DNA of 64,000 nucleotides from Pedosphaera sp. (GTDB lineage: Bacteria > Verrucomicrobiota > Verrucomicrobiia > Limisphaerales > Pedosphaeraceae). Every line of letters begins with the position of its first letter. Position 1 is the stretch's first letter. A program made the translations under genes and the position numbers. Positions 53,464 to 62,938 of this stretch are shown here, in pieces. The notes below the pieces were generated by a model. It saw only the letters and a program-made list of their open reading frames with translations, was not told where the DNA came from and did no database searches. The stretch lies in assembly GCA_028293285.1 (NCBI GenBank), contig JAQGPC010000145.1, positions 23,172 to 87,171 of the forward strand. Reading direction: 5' to 3'.

Positions 53464-55407
53464 ATGAAGCATATTCTTTGTGCCGCCCTGTTATTGGCAT
53501 TGTTACCTTCCGCGTCGGCTGCCCAGCCGGATTACCCTTCAGCCATCTGGCGCCAGGCTTACCCCGGCCATTGGTACACCACCGGCAACCCTCGGCCATT
53601 CCACGTTGTCCATGACATGGAAGGATATTACTGGACCACCATTTCTTACTTCCAGCAATCCGGCACGCAAGCGAGCATTTATTACTGCGTCAACGGCCTG
53701 AAAAATGGCAGCGATTCTAATGGCCATAACGAACGCAATCCGAATGACCCCGTGGCGGGTGAGATCACGCAAATGGTCGAGGAAAAGAATTACGCCTGGC
53801 ATGTCAGCTGTTGGAACCGTTACATGTTCGGCACCGAACACGAGGGTTTTGTCAGCAATCCCGTCTGGTACAGCGAAGCACAATATCAAGCCTCCGCGCT
53901 TTTGACCCGCTACCTGTGTGACAAATACAGCATCCCCAAGGACCGCAATCACGTCATTGGCCACAACCAGTGGCAAACCGTAGCCTGGAAAACCTGGATG
54001 GCCGCCAATTATCCGCAAATTGACACCACCTGCAATAATCATACCGACCCGGGACAATACTGGGATTGGGCGCACTACATGCAGCTCGTCATCGGCGTGC
54101 CCATCATTGTCACTCAACCGGCGAGCCAGACTGTGGCGCCTGGCGCAACCGCCACCTTCTCCGTCGTTGCCACCAACAATCCGCTCGCCTATCAATGGCA
54201 ATTCAACGGCTCAAATTTTCCCGGTGCCACCACTTCCGCGCTTACTCTGGCCAATGTGCAGTCAAGTGATGCCGGGAATTACTCGGTGATTATTTCCAAC
54301 ACCGTTGGGTCCGTCACCAGTTCCAACGCTTTGCTGACCGTCAATCTGATAATCTCTAACCTTGCCGCCGTTCCGCGCCCAACCAGCGCCGTTATCACTT
54401 GGAACACCAGTGCCGATAGCACTTCCCAAGTTGAGTACGGCACCACGCCCGCTTATGGAAAGCTTTCACCGCTCAATTCCCGGGGCGTCACCAGTCATAT
54501 AGTTTTGCTCAGCGGTTTGCTGCCCGACACCACTTATTATTTCCGCGCCATTTCCACCGTGGGCACGAGTGCATTCAAATCGGAGAGTAACAGCTTTTCC
54601 ACGGACCTTTCCTTGATCGTGCCCGCGCCGGTCGCAGGTTTCTCGGGCGTATGGACCCTTGCCACGGCGGCCCTCAATCGATACAGCCCGTATTATAAAT
54701 ATGCCACCTCTTCACCAGACGGAGACACCGCGGTTGCTGCGTTCCGGCCCACTATCGTTACCCCCGGAAAATACGACGTCTATGTTTGGTACCCCGGCGG
54801 CACAAATTGTTCGACTGCTGTGCCGGTAATGATCTCTGCCCGCGACGGCGATTTACAGGTCAACTCCGACCAGACCAGCCATGGCGGGACCTGGCAATTG
54901 CTGGCCGCCGCCACTGATTTCGATGCGGGAACAAATGAATTCGTGCTCGTTTCCAATGGCACCGGCGAAGATAATAAAACCGTCATGGCCGACGCTGTCC
55001 GGTGGGTCTATAACGCGAACCAGGATAAACCAACCGACGGAACAATTCCTTCATGGTGGGTCAATCTCTACCTGGGCGGCGACTCAAATCCTGTGGCTGA
55101 TTTGGATGGGGATGGCTATTCCAACTTTGCGGAATATCTCCTCGCAACCGTCCCCAACGACCCCGCGTCCCATTTCAAATTCCGCATCGACCATGCCGGT
55201 GCTGGACTACAGGCAGTCTTCTCCCCCTATGTGAGTGATCGTATTTATGAAGTGCAACGCTCGACGAACATGGCTGACGATAATGCCTGGACCACAATCA
55301 CCAATCTGCCTGTTACCGTGAACGAAAATGGCGAAGGCACGATTAGCTTTACCAACTCCCCCGCAGCCCGCGCGTTCTATCGCGTGACGGTCAGGTTCGC
55401 TCCGTAG
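53464..55407 (+). CDS. Secreted multidomain N-acetylmuramoyl-L-alanine amidase-like protein
   Basis: A 647-residue protein, start ATG 53464 (a TTG two codons earlier is less likely). After a signal peptide (ILCAALLLALLPSASA) comes an Amidase_2-type domain (about 25-205) with likely zinc ligands in FHVVHDMEGYY and NHVIGHNQW. Then an Ig-like domain (about 208-290, PASQTVAPGATATFSVVATN), a fibronectin-type III domain (about 293-380), a golvesin/xanthan-lyase-like domain (about 385-515, KYDVYVWYPGG) and a linker with DLDGDGYSNFAEYLL, closed by the FYRV-type module. It should cut muropeptide amide bonds outside the cell; the extra domains suggest binding to polymer or predation-like use rather than recycling. 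Confidence 0.88.
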   Translation: MKHILCAALLLALLPSASAAQPDYPSAIWRQAYPGHWYTTGNPRPFHVVHDMEGYYWTTISYFQQSGTQASIYYCVNGLKNGSDSNGHNERNPNDPVAGEITQMVEEKNYAWHVSCWNRYMFGTEHEGFVSNPVWYSEAQYQASALLTRYLCDKYSIPKDRNHVIGHNQWQTVAWKTWMAANYPQIDTTCNNHTDPGQYWDWAHYMQLVIGVPIIVTQPASQTVAPGATATFSVVATNNPLAYQWQFNGSNFPGATTSALTLANVQSSDAGNYSVIISNTVGSVTSSNALLTVNLIISNLAAVPRPTSAVITWNTSADSTSQVEYGTTPAYGKLSPLNSRGVTSHIVLLSGLLPDTTYYFRAISTVGTSAFKSESNSFSTDLSLIVPAPVAGFSGVWTLATAALNRYSPYYKYATSSPDGDTAVAAFRPTIVTPGKYDVYVWYPGGTNCSTAVPVMISARDGDLQVNSDQTSHGGTWQLLAAATDFDAGTNEFVLVSNGTGEDNKTVMADAVRWVYNANQDKPTDGTIPSWWVNLYLGGDSNPVADLDGDGYSNFAEYLLATVPNDPASHFKFRIDHAGAGLQAVFSPYVSDRIYEVQRSTNMADDNAWTTITNLPVTVNENGEGTISFTNSPAARAFYRVTVRFAP

Positions 55408-55412
55408 TGCAA

Positions 55413-56666
55413 TTATTTTTCGACCCGCAATAAAACCCCTGCACCGGGTGCCAGCCAGATTTGTTCACCCTCATACGCCATGAGTTCACCGCCATAAGGT
55501 GAAACCTTCTGCAACCGTTTCGGTGGCGTGCGGAATTGCGGCCAGCAAGGAATCGATTTCTGCAAATCCTTGTTCACCACCATCACATAACGAGTTCCGT
55601 CCTTATGCGTAAAATCTCCAACCAAGAATTGTCCTCCCATGCCAGTCACCAAACTATTGGTTGATGGCCCCTTGCATCCACCCGGCACACTGCCGAAATG
55701 ATAAACCTCGTCCGAAGTTAATTGCAGCAGGGTGGGGGCGAGCTTCTGAATTTGCAGGTTCACATATTGCATGTTGTGCCAGTTCGCCGTCTCGTTGCCG
55801 AATTGATCCAGCGGCGCCATCCGATAATTCCCTACCTGCGGCGCAAAATAAGTGAAGTAGGCAATCCCCTTCGCACCGTAAGCCAGGCTGCTATAAACCT
55901 GGAATTTAAAATCCGCCGCCGTCGGCTCCCGATAATTAAAATGCGCCACCGACAAAACAATGTTCCAGAACGGCAGATGATATTTCTTCGCAACCGCGCT
56001 CATCTGTTCGAGATTCGACCAATAAACCTCGCGCAGCGAACCATCATCCATGATCGAATAATTATCATAGCTCAGCGTGGTCGGATGCACCGTGTTCACC
56101 AACTGCTCCAGGTAATCGTTATAGTTGGTCGCCTGTAGCTGCCAATTCTCCGCGTAGTTCGGAAAGCCATTTACATAAGCCCACTTGCCCGGTGCCATTT
56201 CATGAATGAGGGCCGCCAACTTGGCCAGCCCGGGGAACAATCCAGTGCCCGGCTCATCCCGTAAATAATAACCATAAACCGCCGGATGCTTGCCCGTCTC
56301 CTTGACAATGCTCGTCACATTGCTCCGCGCGATTGTGTCATCCACCTTAGTCCAGTCGTAGCCTGAAGTCCGCGCATCCGAAACAATCGCCTTCAATCCC
56401 GCCGCCTCGCACGCATCCAGCGTTCCCGGCGCGACGAACCCCGCCACCGTCAATCCGCACTCCTTCAGCTTCTTCAACACCGCCGGATCATTCGGCGCAT
56501 AATTCCACGCCATCACTGGAAAGAACGGTTGCTCCACCTTGTTGGTGGCTATGACCGCTGGTGCCGCCACAGTTTTCGCCACCGGCTTAGTCGCATGACA
56601 TCCCAAAACCAACGCCGCCACACCTGACACCAGTCCCAAACTCATTCGCCAACCAATGGATTTCAT
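55413..56666 (-). CDS. Glycoside-hydrolase-like lipoprotein
   Basis: A 417-residue protein with lipobox ALVLGC. The mature part has a TIM-barrel-like pattern: PVMAWNYAPND, LTVAGFVAPG, GYYLRDEPGTG (acidic residues at the end of a strand, as in clan A enzymes), WNIVLSVAHFNYREP, GIAYFTYFAP and a C-terminal beta domain (YGGELMAYEGEQIWLAPGAG). Catalytic Glu pairs are not proven; the family was not recognised with certainty, beta-galactosidase-like or DUF4434-like are options. Single gene, five bases from the amidase gene, converging. Confidence 0.72.
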   Translation of the reverse strand: MKSIGWRMSLGLVSGVAALVLGCHATKPVAKTVAAPAVIATNKVEQPFFPVMAWNYAPNDPAVLKKLKECGLTVAGFVAPGTLDACEAAGLKAIVSDARTSGYDWTKVDDTIARSNVTSIVKETGKHPAVYGYYLRDEPGTGLFPGLAKLAALIHEMAPGKWAYVNGFPNYAENWQLQATNYNDYLEQLVNTVHPTTLSYDNYSIMDDGSLREVYWSNLEQMSAVAKKYHLPFWNIVLSVAHFNYREPTAADFKFQVYSSLAYGAKGIAYFTYFAPQVGNYRMAPLDQFGNETANWHNMQYVNLQIQKLAPTLLQLTSDEVYHFGSVPGGCKGPSTNSLVTGMGGQFLVGDFTHKDGTRYVMVVNKDLQKSIPCWPQFRTPPKRLQKVSPYGGELMAYEGEQIWLAPGAGVLLRVEK

Positions 56667-56732
56667 CCATGCAGAATAACGAACTAAAATTTCAATTCAA
56701 GCAGCAGGGTGAGATGGCGCAGTTCCCTCAAA

Positions 56733-56760
56733 AAGGTGCGCGGAGTTCACGCCGCTTCAA
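56733..56760 (+). repeat. Palindromic repeat, copy C
   Basis: Core GCGGAGTTCACGCCGC with the flanks AAGGTGC before and TTCAA after, as in copy B, but without the 85-base right part. The stem has one mismatch, and the fourth pair is G-C. Confidence 0.8.
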
Positions 56761-56830
56761 TACAAAACCCTCATTTGCTATAAAATTATCAATGCAGTTC
56801 CTAAGCGCTGAAAGCGCGCATGCTTAGGTT

Positions 56831-57229
56831 TTAGTATTTGGAAGAGAAGCCAGTCGATGATGTGCCCAACCCTGCTTGCAATTTTAATGCGTTTTGTTGT
56901 CTGGCCTTAGCTTTACGCACCACTTCCCTTATTTGTTTCCAGTATGATTTTAAACAAACACAACCGGACACTGTAGATATGCCAAGCAACGCAAGGCCAA
57001 TCGTGCTCATGGGCATGTCGAAAAGTATTTCGCATTTGCCGGTAGGGAAATCGGGGGCTATAAAAAAAGCCCATTCAGTTGAAACGCTCCCGTCGGGACT
57101 TAAATCATCTCGCCAGACGACGAAGTCATTAACATTCCCATTTTCCGGAGACATGCTTATCCACCGCCCTAAAACGTAGGTCGCTACCAAGCCCGCACAA
57201 ACAGCCAGGAGGAGGCTCGCCTTTTTCAT
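56831..57229 (-). CDS. Small hypothetical membrane protein
   Basis: A 132-residue protein with a signal-like first segment (LLLAVCAGLVATYVLGRWI), an outer part of about 45 residues (DFVVWRDDLSPDGSVSTEWA) and a second membrane segment (IGLALLGISTVSGCVCLKS) followed by a basic tail (KQIREVVRKAKARQQ). It is not recognised. Codon use and two-helix topology support a gene. Single. Confidence 0.6.
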   Translation of the reverse strand: MKKASLLLAVCAGLVATYVLGRWISMSPENGNVNDFVVWRDDLSPDGSVSTEWAFFIAPDFPTGKCEILFDMPMSTIGLALLGISTVSGCVCLKSYWKQIREVVRKAKARQQNALKLQAGLGTSSTGFSSKY

Positions 57230-57338
57230 GGCTTAAGGGCTGGGACAACTTATCAGGATCAAATCTTTATTCATGTCAGTAATTGTTCCAGTCATGGTGT
57301 TGTTTTCTAGCGCGTCCAATACTTCGCACCATGACGAA

Positions 57339-58763
57339 TTACGCCGACCCCACCAAATTCTTCAAATCCGCCCGCACCGCCTCGTAAGTCGTCGCGTAAG
57401 CCATTACCTTTGGGTCAGGCTTGATCCCCCAGCGTTCACACGCCGCTTTATAAACATCCGGCCACCAGTTGCGATGTTGTGTCAGCCCTTTTTGTCGCCA
57501 GCTTTCCCAATTCATCAACACCCGCGACCAGCATTCATCCCCATAGTGGACCGCTTCGTGCGCGTTTTTGAATTCCTTCACATACCAATCGCGTCCGATG
57601 CGCGCATGCAACACTTCATCCGCCCAATCATAATCCTGGAACAGCGCCGAAAGCGGATTGTGCGAAGCCAGCCCGACTTCCCATTCAAAACGCTTGCCGG
57701 TCTTCGGCATCAATCCCTGCTCGATAAAATATAAAACCGCATGACGCTCGATTGGCTTGAGTTGCGTGTTCAACGCCAACGACCACGTATGATTGATCAT
57801 CACCTTCTGGGCCCAATCAATCCCGAGATTCGCAAACCCCACTTCACCCATCATCGCGTGACGCGCTTCATCCCAAAGCTGCCGCGTCATATCGCGATAA
57901 TATTCCCACGGCTTATCCGGCGTTTCCGCGATGATGCTCGCCATCATTTCCGGCACATCAATTTCCCGTAGCCGCTTGTAAAACATCATCAGCGTTTTCG
58001 GCTCCGGCGCAAATTGTTCGTCATAAAGAAATACCTCCGCGTTCACCCCCATGTTATATGGATCGGGAAAACGCTCATCACGGCGCGGTGTGCGATCGTA
58101 TTGATAAGGCTTCGCCGAGTAATGGCGCGTTGGCACATTTTCCGAAGTTCCATCCGCCCCGTCCAATCCACCCGCAGCCACGAGACACTCATCGAGCAGC
58201 GCCAACCATTTCACAGCGCCTTGCCTGCATTTCTCATCTACCAAGCTGGCAATCGCCTGCGTTCCGTAAGTTGCCATGTCCTCCAGTTCGAACAGCGCAA
58301 ACCGGCACGCGCGCACGCTCGGTTGGTCCACCAACATATTGGTATCCGCTAGGTGCCGCTTCAAAGCCACCTTGAGCGCAGGAACAGCTTTTTCGTAAAG
58401 CCCTAAAACCAATTCTTCCGTCGTCGGCGCAGAAAGAATTTCATCAAAAAATATCGCCAAATGCGGCGTCGGCACAACATCCAGACCCAACGGCGGTTCG
58501 CGCATTTCGCCAACCCGCTTCCGCAGTGCGGCCACATGTTCGGCGCAGAGAAGCGAATGCAGGCTGAACGCCATTTTCAATTCGTAGATAGGTTCGGCCG
58601 TGAGTCGCGCAGTGAAAATCTGGTGCAACCGCTTGAAAGCATAATGATACCGCTTGAGCCGGACGACGCATTCCTCAATGGATAGGCCCGGCTTCATGGC
58701 CTCCTGCATGGAACAGATTCCCGCGAGCGGCGGCAGGTTGCGATACGATTGGTAGGCGTTCAT
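57339..58763 (-). CDS. Ferritin-like-fold protein, possible di-metal site
   Basis: A 474-residue helical protein. Acid/His patterns suggest a ferritin-like di-metal centre: LLCAEHVAAL (about 76-85), FELEDMATYG, LWDEARHAMMGEVG (about 308-321) and WADEVLHARIG (about 401-411). These Glu and His pairs are at positions where four-helix-bundle di-iron proteins carry ligands. A long middle portion (about 195-270) is polar with a PRRDERFPDPYNMG segment. It has no secretion signal. Family unknown; oxidase or hydroxylase activity would be speculation. Confidence 0.7.
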   Translation of the reverse strand: MNAYQSYRNLPPLAGICSMQEAMKPGLSIEECVVRLKRYHYAFKRLHQIFTARLTAEPIYELKMAFSLHSLLCAEHVAALRKRVGEMREPPLGLDVVPTPHLAIFFDEILSAPTTEELVLGLYEKAVPALKVALKRHLADTNMLVDQPSVRACRFALFELEDMATYGTQAIASLVDEKCRQGAVKWLALLDECLVAAGGLDGADGTSENVPTRHYSAKPYQYDRTPRRDERFPDPYNMGVNAEVFLYDEQFAPEPKTLMMFYKRLREIDVPEMMASIIAETPDKPWEYYRDMTRQLWDEARHAMMGEVGFANLGIDWAQKVMINHTWSLALNTQLKPIERHAVLYFIEQGLMPKTGKRFEWEVGLASHNPLSALFQDYDWADEVLHARIGRDWYVKEFKNAHEAVHYGDECWSRVLMNWESWRQKGLTQHRNWWPDVYKAACERWGIKPDPKVMAYATTYEAVRADLKNLVGSA

Positions 58764-58939
58764 AGCTATCGAGATTGTCCAGCCAGTTTACTGAATTTCC
58801 GCAAGAATTCGATATATTTTTGTTACCTTTATGGCCCGGAAGCGTCTTATAAAAGGAAGCTTGAATTCGGGATGAGGGGTTATATTATTAATTGAGTTCG
58901 AAAGATAAAAATTCCACGCGCCAACAACCCTTAAACATA

Positions 58940-59659
58940 ATGGCAACCAACCAGGCAACATGGCAGTCGTTTGAAGATCTCAAGAAGGCTGCGGAGGCGG
59001 GCGATGCCGCTTCGCAATGCTATCTGGGCATCTGCTATCAAACAGGGCAGGGCGTGCAACTCGACTATCAGGAGGCAGTCAAATGGCTGCGTCGCGCTGC
59101 TGAGCAAAACGATTCCTCCGCGCAATGCTATCTGGGGGTTTGTTACCAAGCTGGATTGGGCTTGCCGCAGGAGTTAGGCGAAGCTGCCAAATGGTTCCGC
59201 GAAGCCGCGGAGAATGGCGATCCCGCCGCGCAATTTAATCTCGGTGTCCTTTACGAAACCGGCCAGGGCGTTTCCCAAAACTACGCCGAAGCTTTCAAGT
59301 GGTATCAAGCCGCCGCCGAACAAGGCGAACCGCAGGCGCAATTCAACCTGGGCGTTTTTTATGAAACCGGCCAGGTTGTGCCGCAGGATTATGCCGAAGC
59401 CGTGAAATGGTATAACGCCTCCGCCGAACAGGAAATTGCTCCCGCTCAATGCAATCTCGGGCTCTGTTACCAGACCGGTCGCGGTGTGCCCAAAAACGAT
59501 GTTGAAGCCGTGAAGTGGTTTTGCCGTGCGGCTCGTCAGGGGGACAAAACTGCTCAGCATAATCTTGGTCTTTACTACGCCACCTTGGAAGAAGCCCGCG
59601 CTGCGTTGAAAGCTGCGGAAGCAGCGGCTGCTGCCGATGCTTCGGTGCAAGCTGGTTAA
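58940..59659 (+). CDS. Sel1-repeat protein
   Basis: A 239-residue protein of six Sel1-like repeats of 36 residues, for example AQFNLGVLYETGQGVSQNYA and AVKWLRRAAEQNDSSAQCYL. Each repeat is an alpha-alpha hairpin, and the whole would be a solenoid for protein contact. ATG 58940 is preferred over TTG 58892. There is no signal peptide, so cytoplasmic. A short Ala-rich tail follows. Single gene; partner unknown. Confidence 0.93.
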   Translation: MATNQATWQSFEDLKKAAEAGDAASQCYLGICYQTGQGVQLDYQEAVKWLRRAAEQNDSSAQCYLGVCYQAGLGLPQELGEAAKWFREAAENGDPAAQFNLGVLYETGQGVSQNYAEAFKWYQAAAEQGEPQAQFNLGVFYETGQVVPQDYAEAVKWYNASAEQEIAPAQCNLGLCYQTGRGVPKNDVEAVKWFCRAARQGDKTAQHNLGLYYATLEEARAALKAAEAAAAADASVQAG

Positions 59660-59683
59660 AAATTCCTGCGAGTTTGTTCAGCT

Positions 59684-60469
59684 TTACTTGGTTCTTTTCT
59701 TCAAGTGATCAATGCGCGTACGCACGCGACGGCGTATCCTCGTTTTTAATTCAGAAAGTTTATTCACCGGCAACTCGCGTTCGAGCAGGTAGGTCGTATG
59801 CGGCACCGGCGTCCGGGAAATATCTTCTGGCGTGGTATTCTTGCCATGCACGCCCGGCGCCAATTCAATGCCCGTTTTCCGAAACAGATGCTGCACAAAC
59901 GCCGAGCAATACATGGAACTCTCCCGGTTTAATGGATTCCGTTCCGCTCGCAATTTCGGATCACGCAGCGCAATGAGCGTTCCCACCAATTCCCGCAACG
60001 AATACCGCGCCCGGCTCGCGACCAAGTCCAAACCCTCGCGCAATAAACTCGTCACTTGCTGCTCCGACAAGCCGAAGTCCAGCACCGCAAACGTGCTGTA
60101 GAGCGCTTCGTCATGATATTTCGTAATGCGGTTTTCCTGAACACCCAACTGGATATGTTTGCGATGCACTTGCAAATCGGACTCAATGACCCAGTGATGC
60201 CCATCATGGCGCTGGCCCTGAAACAAAAAGGCATGCGACCATAAACCCCATTTTCCATGCTCATCCAAATGCCGTTGCGCCCGCGCAATCGCTTTATCAA
60301 TCAGCGTGATGCCGCCCGAAAGCCCCACGCGTCCCGGTTTGGCATAACGTTCCAGAAATTCACAGTTCGAAATCCCTTTCACCACCACAGTCTGGTTCTG
60401 CAGGCTGCCTTGCGGAAAGAGCGATTGATTGGGCATGAGCGTGATGGGCGTTTGAGTGGCGGTTTCCAT
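59684..60469 (-). CDS. YiiX-like permuted papain-type cysteine hydrolase
   Basis: A 261-residue protein without signal peptide, start at ATG 60469 because the frame upstream lies in intergenic repeat sequence. The catalytic His is probably in LWSHAFLFQG (about 73-82) and the Cys in SSMYCSAFVQHLF (about 187-199); the order His-then-Cys is the circularly permuted NlpC/P60 kind, as in YiiX/YaeF. A His-rich GQRHDGHHWVIESDLQ segment is likely near the site. A very basic C-terminal tail ends the protein. Substrate unknown; amide or lipid-type bonds are possible. Confidence 0.75.
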   Translation of the reverse strand: METATQTPITLMPNQSLFPQGSLQNQTVVVKGISNCEFLERYAKPGRVGLSGGITLIDKAIARAQRHLDEHGKWGLWSHAFLFQGQRHDGHHWVIESDLQVHRKHIQLGVQENRITKYHDEALYSTFAVLDFGLSEQQVTSLLREGLDLVASRARYSLRELVGTLIALRDPKLRAERNPLNRESSMYCSAFVQHLFRKTGIELAPGVHGKNTTPEDISRTPVPHTTYLLERELPVNKLSELKTRIRRRVRTRIDHLKKRTK

Positions 60470-60538
60470 TGCTTTAAGACCGTCTTGAGTAACAATCTTA
60501 ATAACAAAAGACCAGCAAATATTGACCCGTAGCTTTTG

Positions 60539-60567
60539 AAGGTGCGCGACGTTCACGTCGCTTCAAC
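60539..60567 (+). repeat. Palindromic repeat, copy D
   Basis: Core GCGACGTTCACGTCGC between AAGGTGC and TTCAAC. All seven stem pairs are retained, with A-T at the fourth pair where copy B has C-G, so both arms changed together. Confidence 0.85.
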
Positions 60568-60663
60568 ATAATTCCCAATCCGCCGCCAAACCGAACCGCG
60601 CCCGTTAATCATCCTCATCATGGTGAAGTGATTGCCATCCGCCATAGTAGTCGGCCACCGGAT

Positions 60664-60732
60664 GGTAGGGCTCGCTGTCCTCAGCGCGCCGTGCTGGACT
60701 CTTAGCGACGCGGTGAATTGCCGCGTTCTACC
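60664..60732. repeat. GC-rich palindromic unit with hairpin
   Basis: Bounded by GGTAG and CTACC, with an inner stem ACGCGG / CCGCGT around TGAATTG (60708-60726). It lies in the gap between the papain-like gene and the TPM gene, 100 bases from repeat copy D. Confidence 0.5.
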
Positions 60733-60772
60733 CGCTAAGCCTCAAGGATAATTGCGCAGAATCAAAACTTCT

Positions 60773-61207
60773 TCAATCATGCTCGACCTCATCAGACAAC
60801 TCATTCTTATCACCCGGCTTGCGCGGAAAATGTTTGCCCAGGAGTTCGCCTGCTTTGTGAACCCCGTGCAGGATGCCCTGCGTAAATTCAGACTTTTTAA
60901 AATGGCCCGTCATCTCCGCCGTGACTGCCTCCCAAAATTCTTTGCCACAACGCGCGTGTACTCCCGCATCTCCAATCACGGCAAACTGATGCACTCGTGG
61001 AGCAACAAAAATCAAAACGCCATTTCGCTCCTCTGTCTTGTCCATTCCCAGGCTTGTGAAGTGGGCTTCAGCAGCCTTAACCGCATTCACTGGTTCTTGT
61101 CGGCTGATAAAAACGCGGATCTCTCCCGAAGTCTTCAGTTCCGCCTCGCGGACGGCCGCGACGATTTCATCATGCTGCAACCGGTTAAGAAATTCTTTCG
61201 CTTTCAT
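60773..61207 (-). CDS. TPM-domain protein
   Basis: A 144-residue protein of a single TPM domain (TLP18.3/Psb32/MOLO-1): VAAVREAELKTSGEIRVFIS, ERNGVLIFVAPRVHQFAVIG and a C-terminal TQGILHGVHKAGELLGKHF. No signal or membrane segment, and start ATG 61207 lies seven bases after the upstream TPM gene, which it follows in one unit. It presumably works with the membrane-bound TPM protein; function of the family is poorly known. Confidence 0.88.
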   Translation of the reverse strand: MKAKEFLNRLQHDEIVAAVREAELKTSGEIRVFISRQEPVNAVKAAEAHFTSLGMDKTEERNGVLIFVAPRVHQFAVIGDAGVHARCGKEFWEAVTAEMTGHFKKSEFTQGILHGVHKAGELLGKHFPRKPGDKNELSDEVEHD

Positions 61208-61214
61208 GGCATCA

Positions 61215-61988
61215 TCACCAACTTCCTCCCGCGCCACCACCGCCAAAGCTGCCGCCGCCTCCACTAAAACCGCCGCCGCCTCCGCCCCCTCCGGAGGACC
61301 AGCCCCCACCACCATTGCCGCCCCAACCCGAAAACCCGCCTCCGCCCATCATCCAGCCGCCCCAACCCAGCCCACTCCGTCTTCGTGAACCCCGGGAAAA
61401 CACCGATAGCATGATAATAGCTAGAATGGCCCAGAACACGATGCTTCCCACATTGCGGCCCCTCCGTCTTCCTGAATCCGCTGCCGTCCTGCCACTTCCT
61501 TTATATTCCCCCTTCGTGGCGGCAATCATCGCGTTGACGCCCGCCGTCAAGCCACCGTCAAAATCGCCGGCCTTAAAGCGCGGCTTGATTTCATCTTCCA
61601 CGATCCTTTTGCTGATGGCATCCGGCAAAGCCCCTTCCAGCCCATAGCCCACCTGGATGAACATTTTCCGGTCTTCGGGAAATACAAATAAAATTGCCCC
61701 GTTATTTTTCTCCTTCTGGCCAACTTTCCACGCCCTCGCCACTCGCACCGTATAATCTTCAATCGAAGAATCCGACTGCATCTTGGGGTAAATCACCACC
61801 AGGATTTGATTGGAAGTCTGCCGCTCAAATTCCTCCAATGTCCGGTCCAGCCGTTGCGCCGTCGCGGGCGACACCACATGCGCGTAGTCATTGAAATACT
61901 GTTTCGGTGCTGGGGGAATGACTTCCGCGCCAGTAGCGCAAAAGCACCAAAGCAATCCGATGATGAACAACAGGCGCTTCACAATCAC
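61215..61988 (-). CDS. YgcG-like TPM-domain membrane protein
   Basis: A 257-residue protein: signal peptide (LLFIIGLLWCFCATGAEV), TPM domain about 25-165 (YFNDYAHVVSPATAQRLDRT, NGAILFVFPEDRKMFIQVGYG), membrane helix about 187-205 (VFWAILAIIMLSVFSRGSRR) and a Gly/Ser-rich tail of about 50 residues. This is the YgcG layout, normally found beside lemA. Here it lies directly after lemA (ATGA overlap) and before a further TPM gene. Confidence 0.93.
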   Translation of the reverse strand: MIVKRLLFIIGLLWCFCATGAEVIPPAPKQYFNDYAHVVSPATAQRLDRTLEEFERQTSNQILVVIYPKMQSDSSIEDYTVRVARAWKVGQKEKNNGAILFVFPEDRKMFIQVGYGLEGALPDAISKRIVEDEIKPRFKAGDFDGGLTAGVNAMIAATKGEYKGSGRTAADSGRRRGRNVGSIVFWAILAIIMLSVFSRGSRRRSGLGWGGWMMGGGGFSGWGGNGGGGWSSGGGGGGGGFSGGGGSFGGGGAGGSW

Positions 61989-62653
61989 CGTTTAGTAGGT
62001 GCAGGCGATTCGGCGGGAGTCGAATTGGAGCTGGAACCACCAAAGTTAAATTCTACTTTCGGCGCAGTTTCTGAACCTGCGGTCGCTTGGAAGTAAGGCT
62101 TCTCTCTGAAACCGAGCAAGCCCGCGTAAAACACCGTTGGGAAGGATTTGACCGTCGTGTCGTAAGTTCCCACGGCTTCATTGAAATCCCGGCGTGCTAC
62201 GGCGATACGGTTTTCCGTTCCTTCCAGTTGTGCCTGCAAGTCGCGGAAGTTCGCGCTGGCCCGTAATTCAGGATAACGTTCCGACACCACCAACAAACGT
62301 GAAAGCGCACCTCCCAACTGATTTTGTGCCTTTTGAAACTCGGCCAGCTTTTCCGGATCACTCGGCGCATTGTTGGGATCGATCTGCACCTTGCCCACCG
62401 ATGCCCGCGCTTCTGTCACCTGCGTCAATGTGGACTTCTCGAAGTTCGCCGCGCCTTGCACGGTGTTCACCAGGTTCGGCACCAGGTCCGCCCGGCGTTG
62501 ATAATTATTCTGTACCTGCGCCCACTGTTTGTTTACGTTTTGCGAAAGCCCGACGAGCCGGTTGTAACCTCCTGCGCCCATCATCACTACCACGATGATA
62601 ATAAGAACCAGAACTACCCCGACTATCCCACAACCAAGTCCGAATTTTTTCAT
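61985..62653 (-). CDS. lemA: LemA family protein
   Basis: A 222-residue protein with one N-terminal membrane helix (CGIVGVVLVLIIIVVVMMGA) and a helical rod: VNKQWAQVQNNYQRRADLVP, ANFEKSTLTQVTEARASVGK, RDLQAQLEGTENRIAVARRD and SFPTVFYAGLLGFREKPYF are the LemA consensus. First gene of lemA-ygcG-TPM. The Pro/Ser-rich C-terminus (SSSNSTPAESPAPTKR) is variable. Function in the envelope is unknown. Confidence 0.94.
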   Translation of the reverse strand: MKKFGLGCGIVGVVLVLIIIVVVMMGAGGYNRLVGLSQNVNKQWAQVQNNYQRRADLVPNLVNTVQGAANFEKSTLTQVTEARASVGKVQIDPNNAPSDPEKLAEFQKAQNQLGGALSRLLVVSERYPELRASANFRDLQAQLEGTENRIAVARRDFNEAVGTYDTTVKSFPTVFYAGLLGFREKPYFQATAGSETAPKVEFNFGGSSSNSTPAESPAPTKR

Positions 62654-62938
62654 AAGTTATCTCCCAACACTTCCCAGCGTATCACAGTTTGTCCATCCCG
62701 GCGAACCCGGAGAGCAGCCGTCCCGGCTGCAGCAACGTCAAATCGTCAAGCCTATTAGATTATCCTAACTACAAACCAGTCCCGCCAGCACATTGGCATC
62801 TTTTTCGATTTGGACAACACTTCTGACCATGGGCGCTCCAACGCACAGTTGACTGGCCATCAAAAGCATATATAATTATGAACATAGCCTATTTATCACA
62901 ACGGGAAGTTCTGTATTCCGTTATTGTAAGGAACATTT

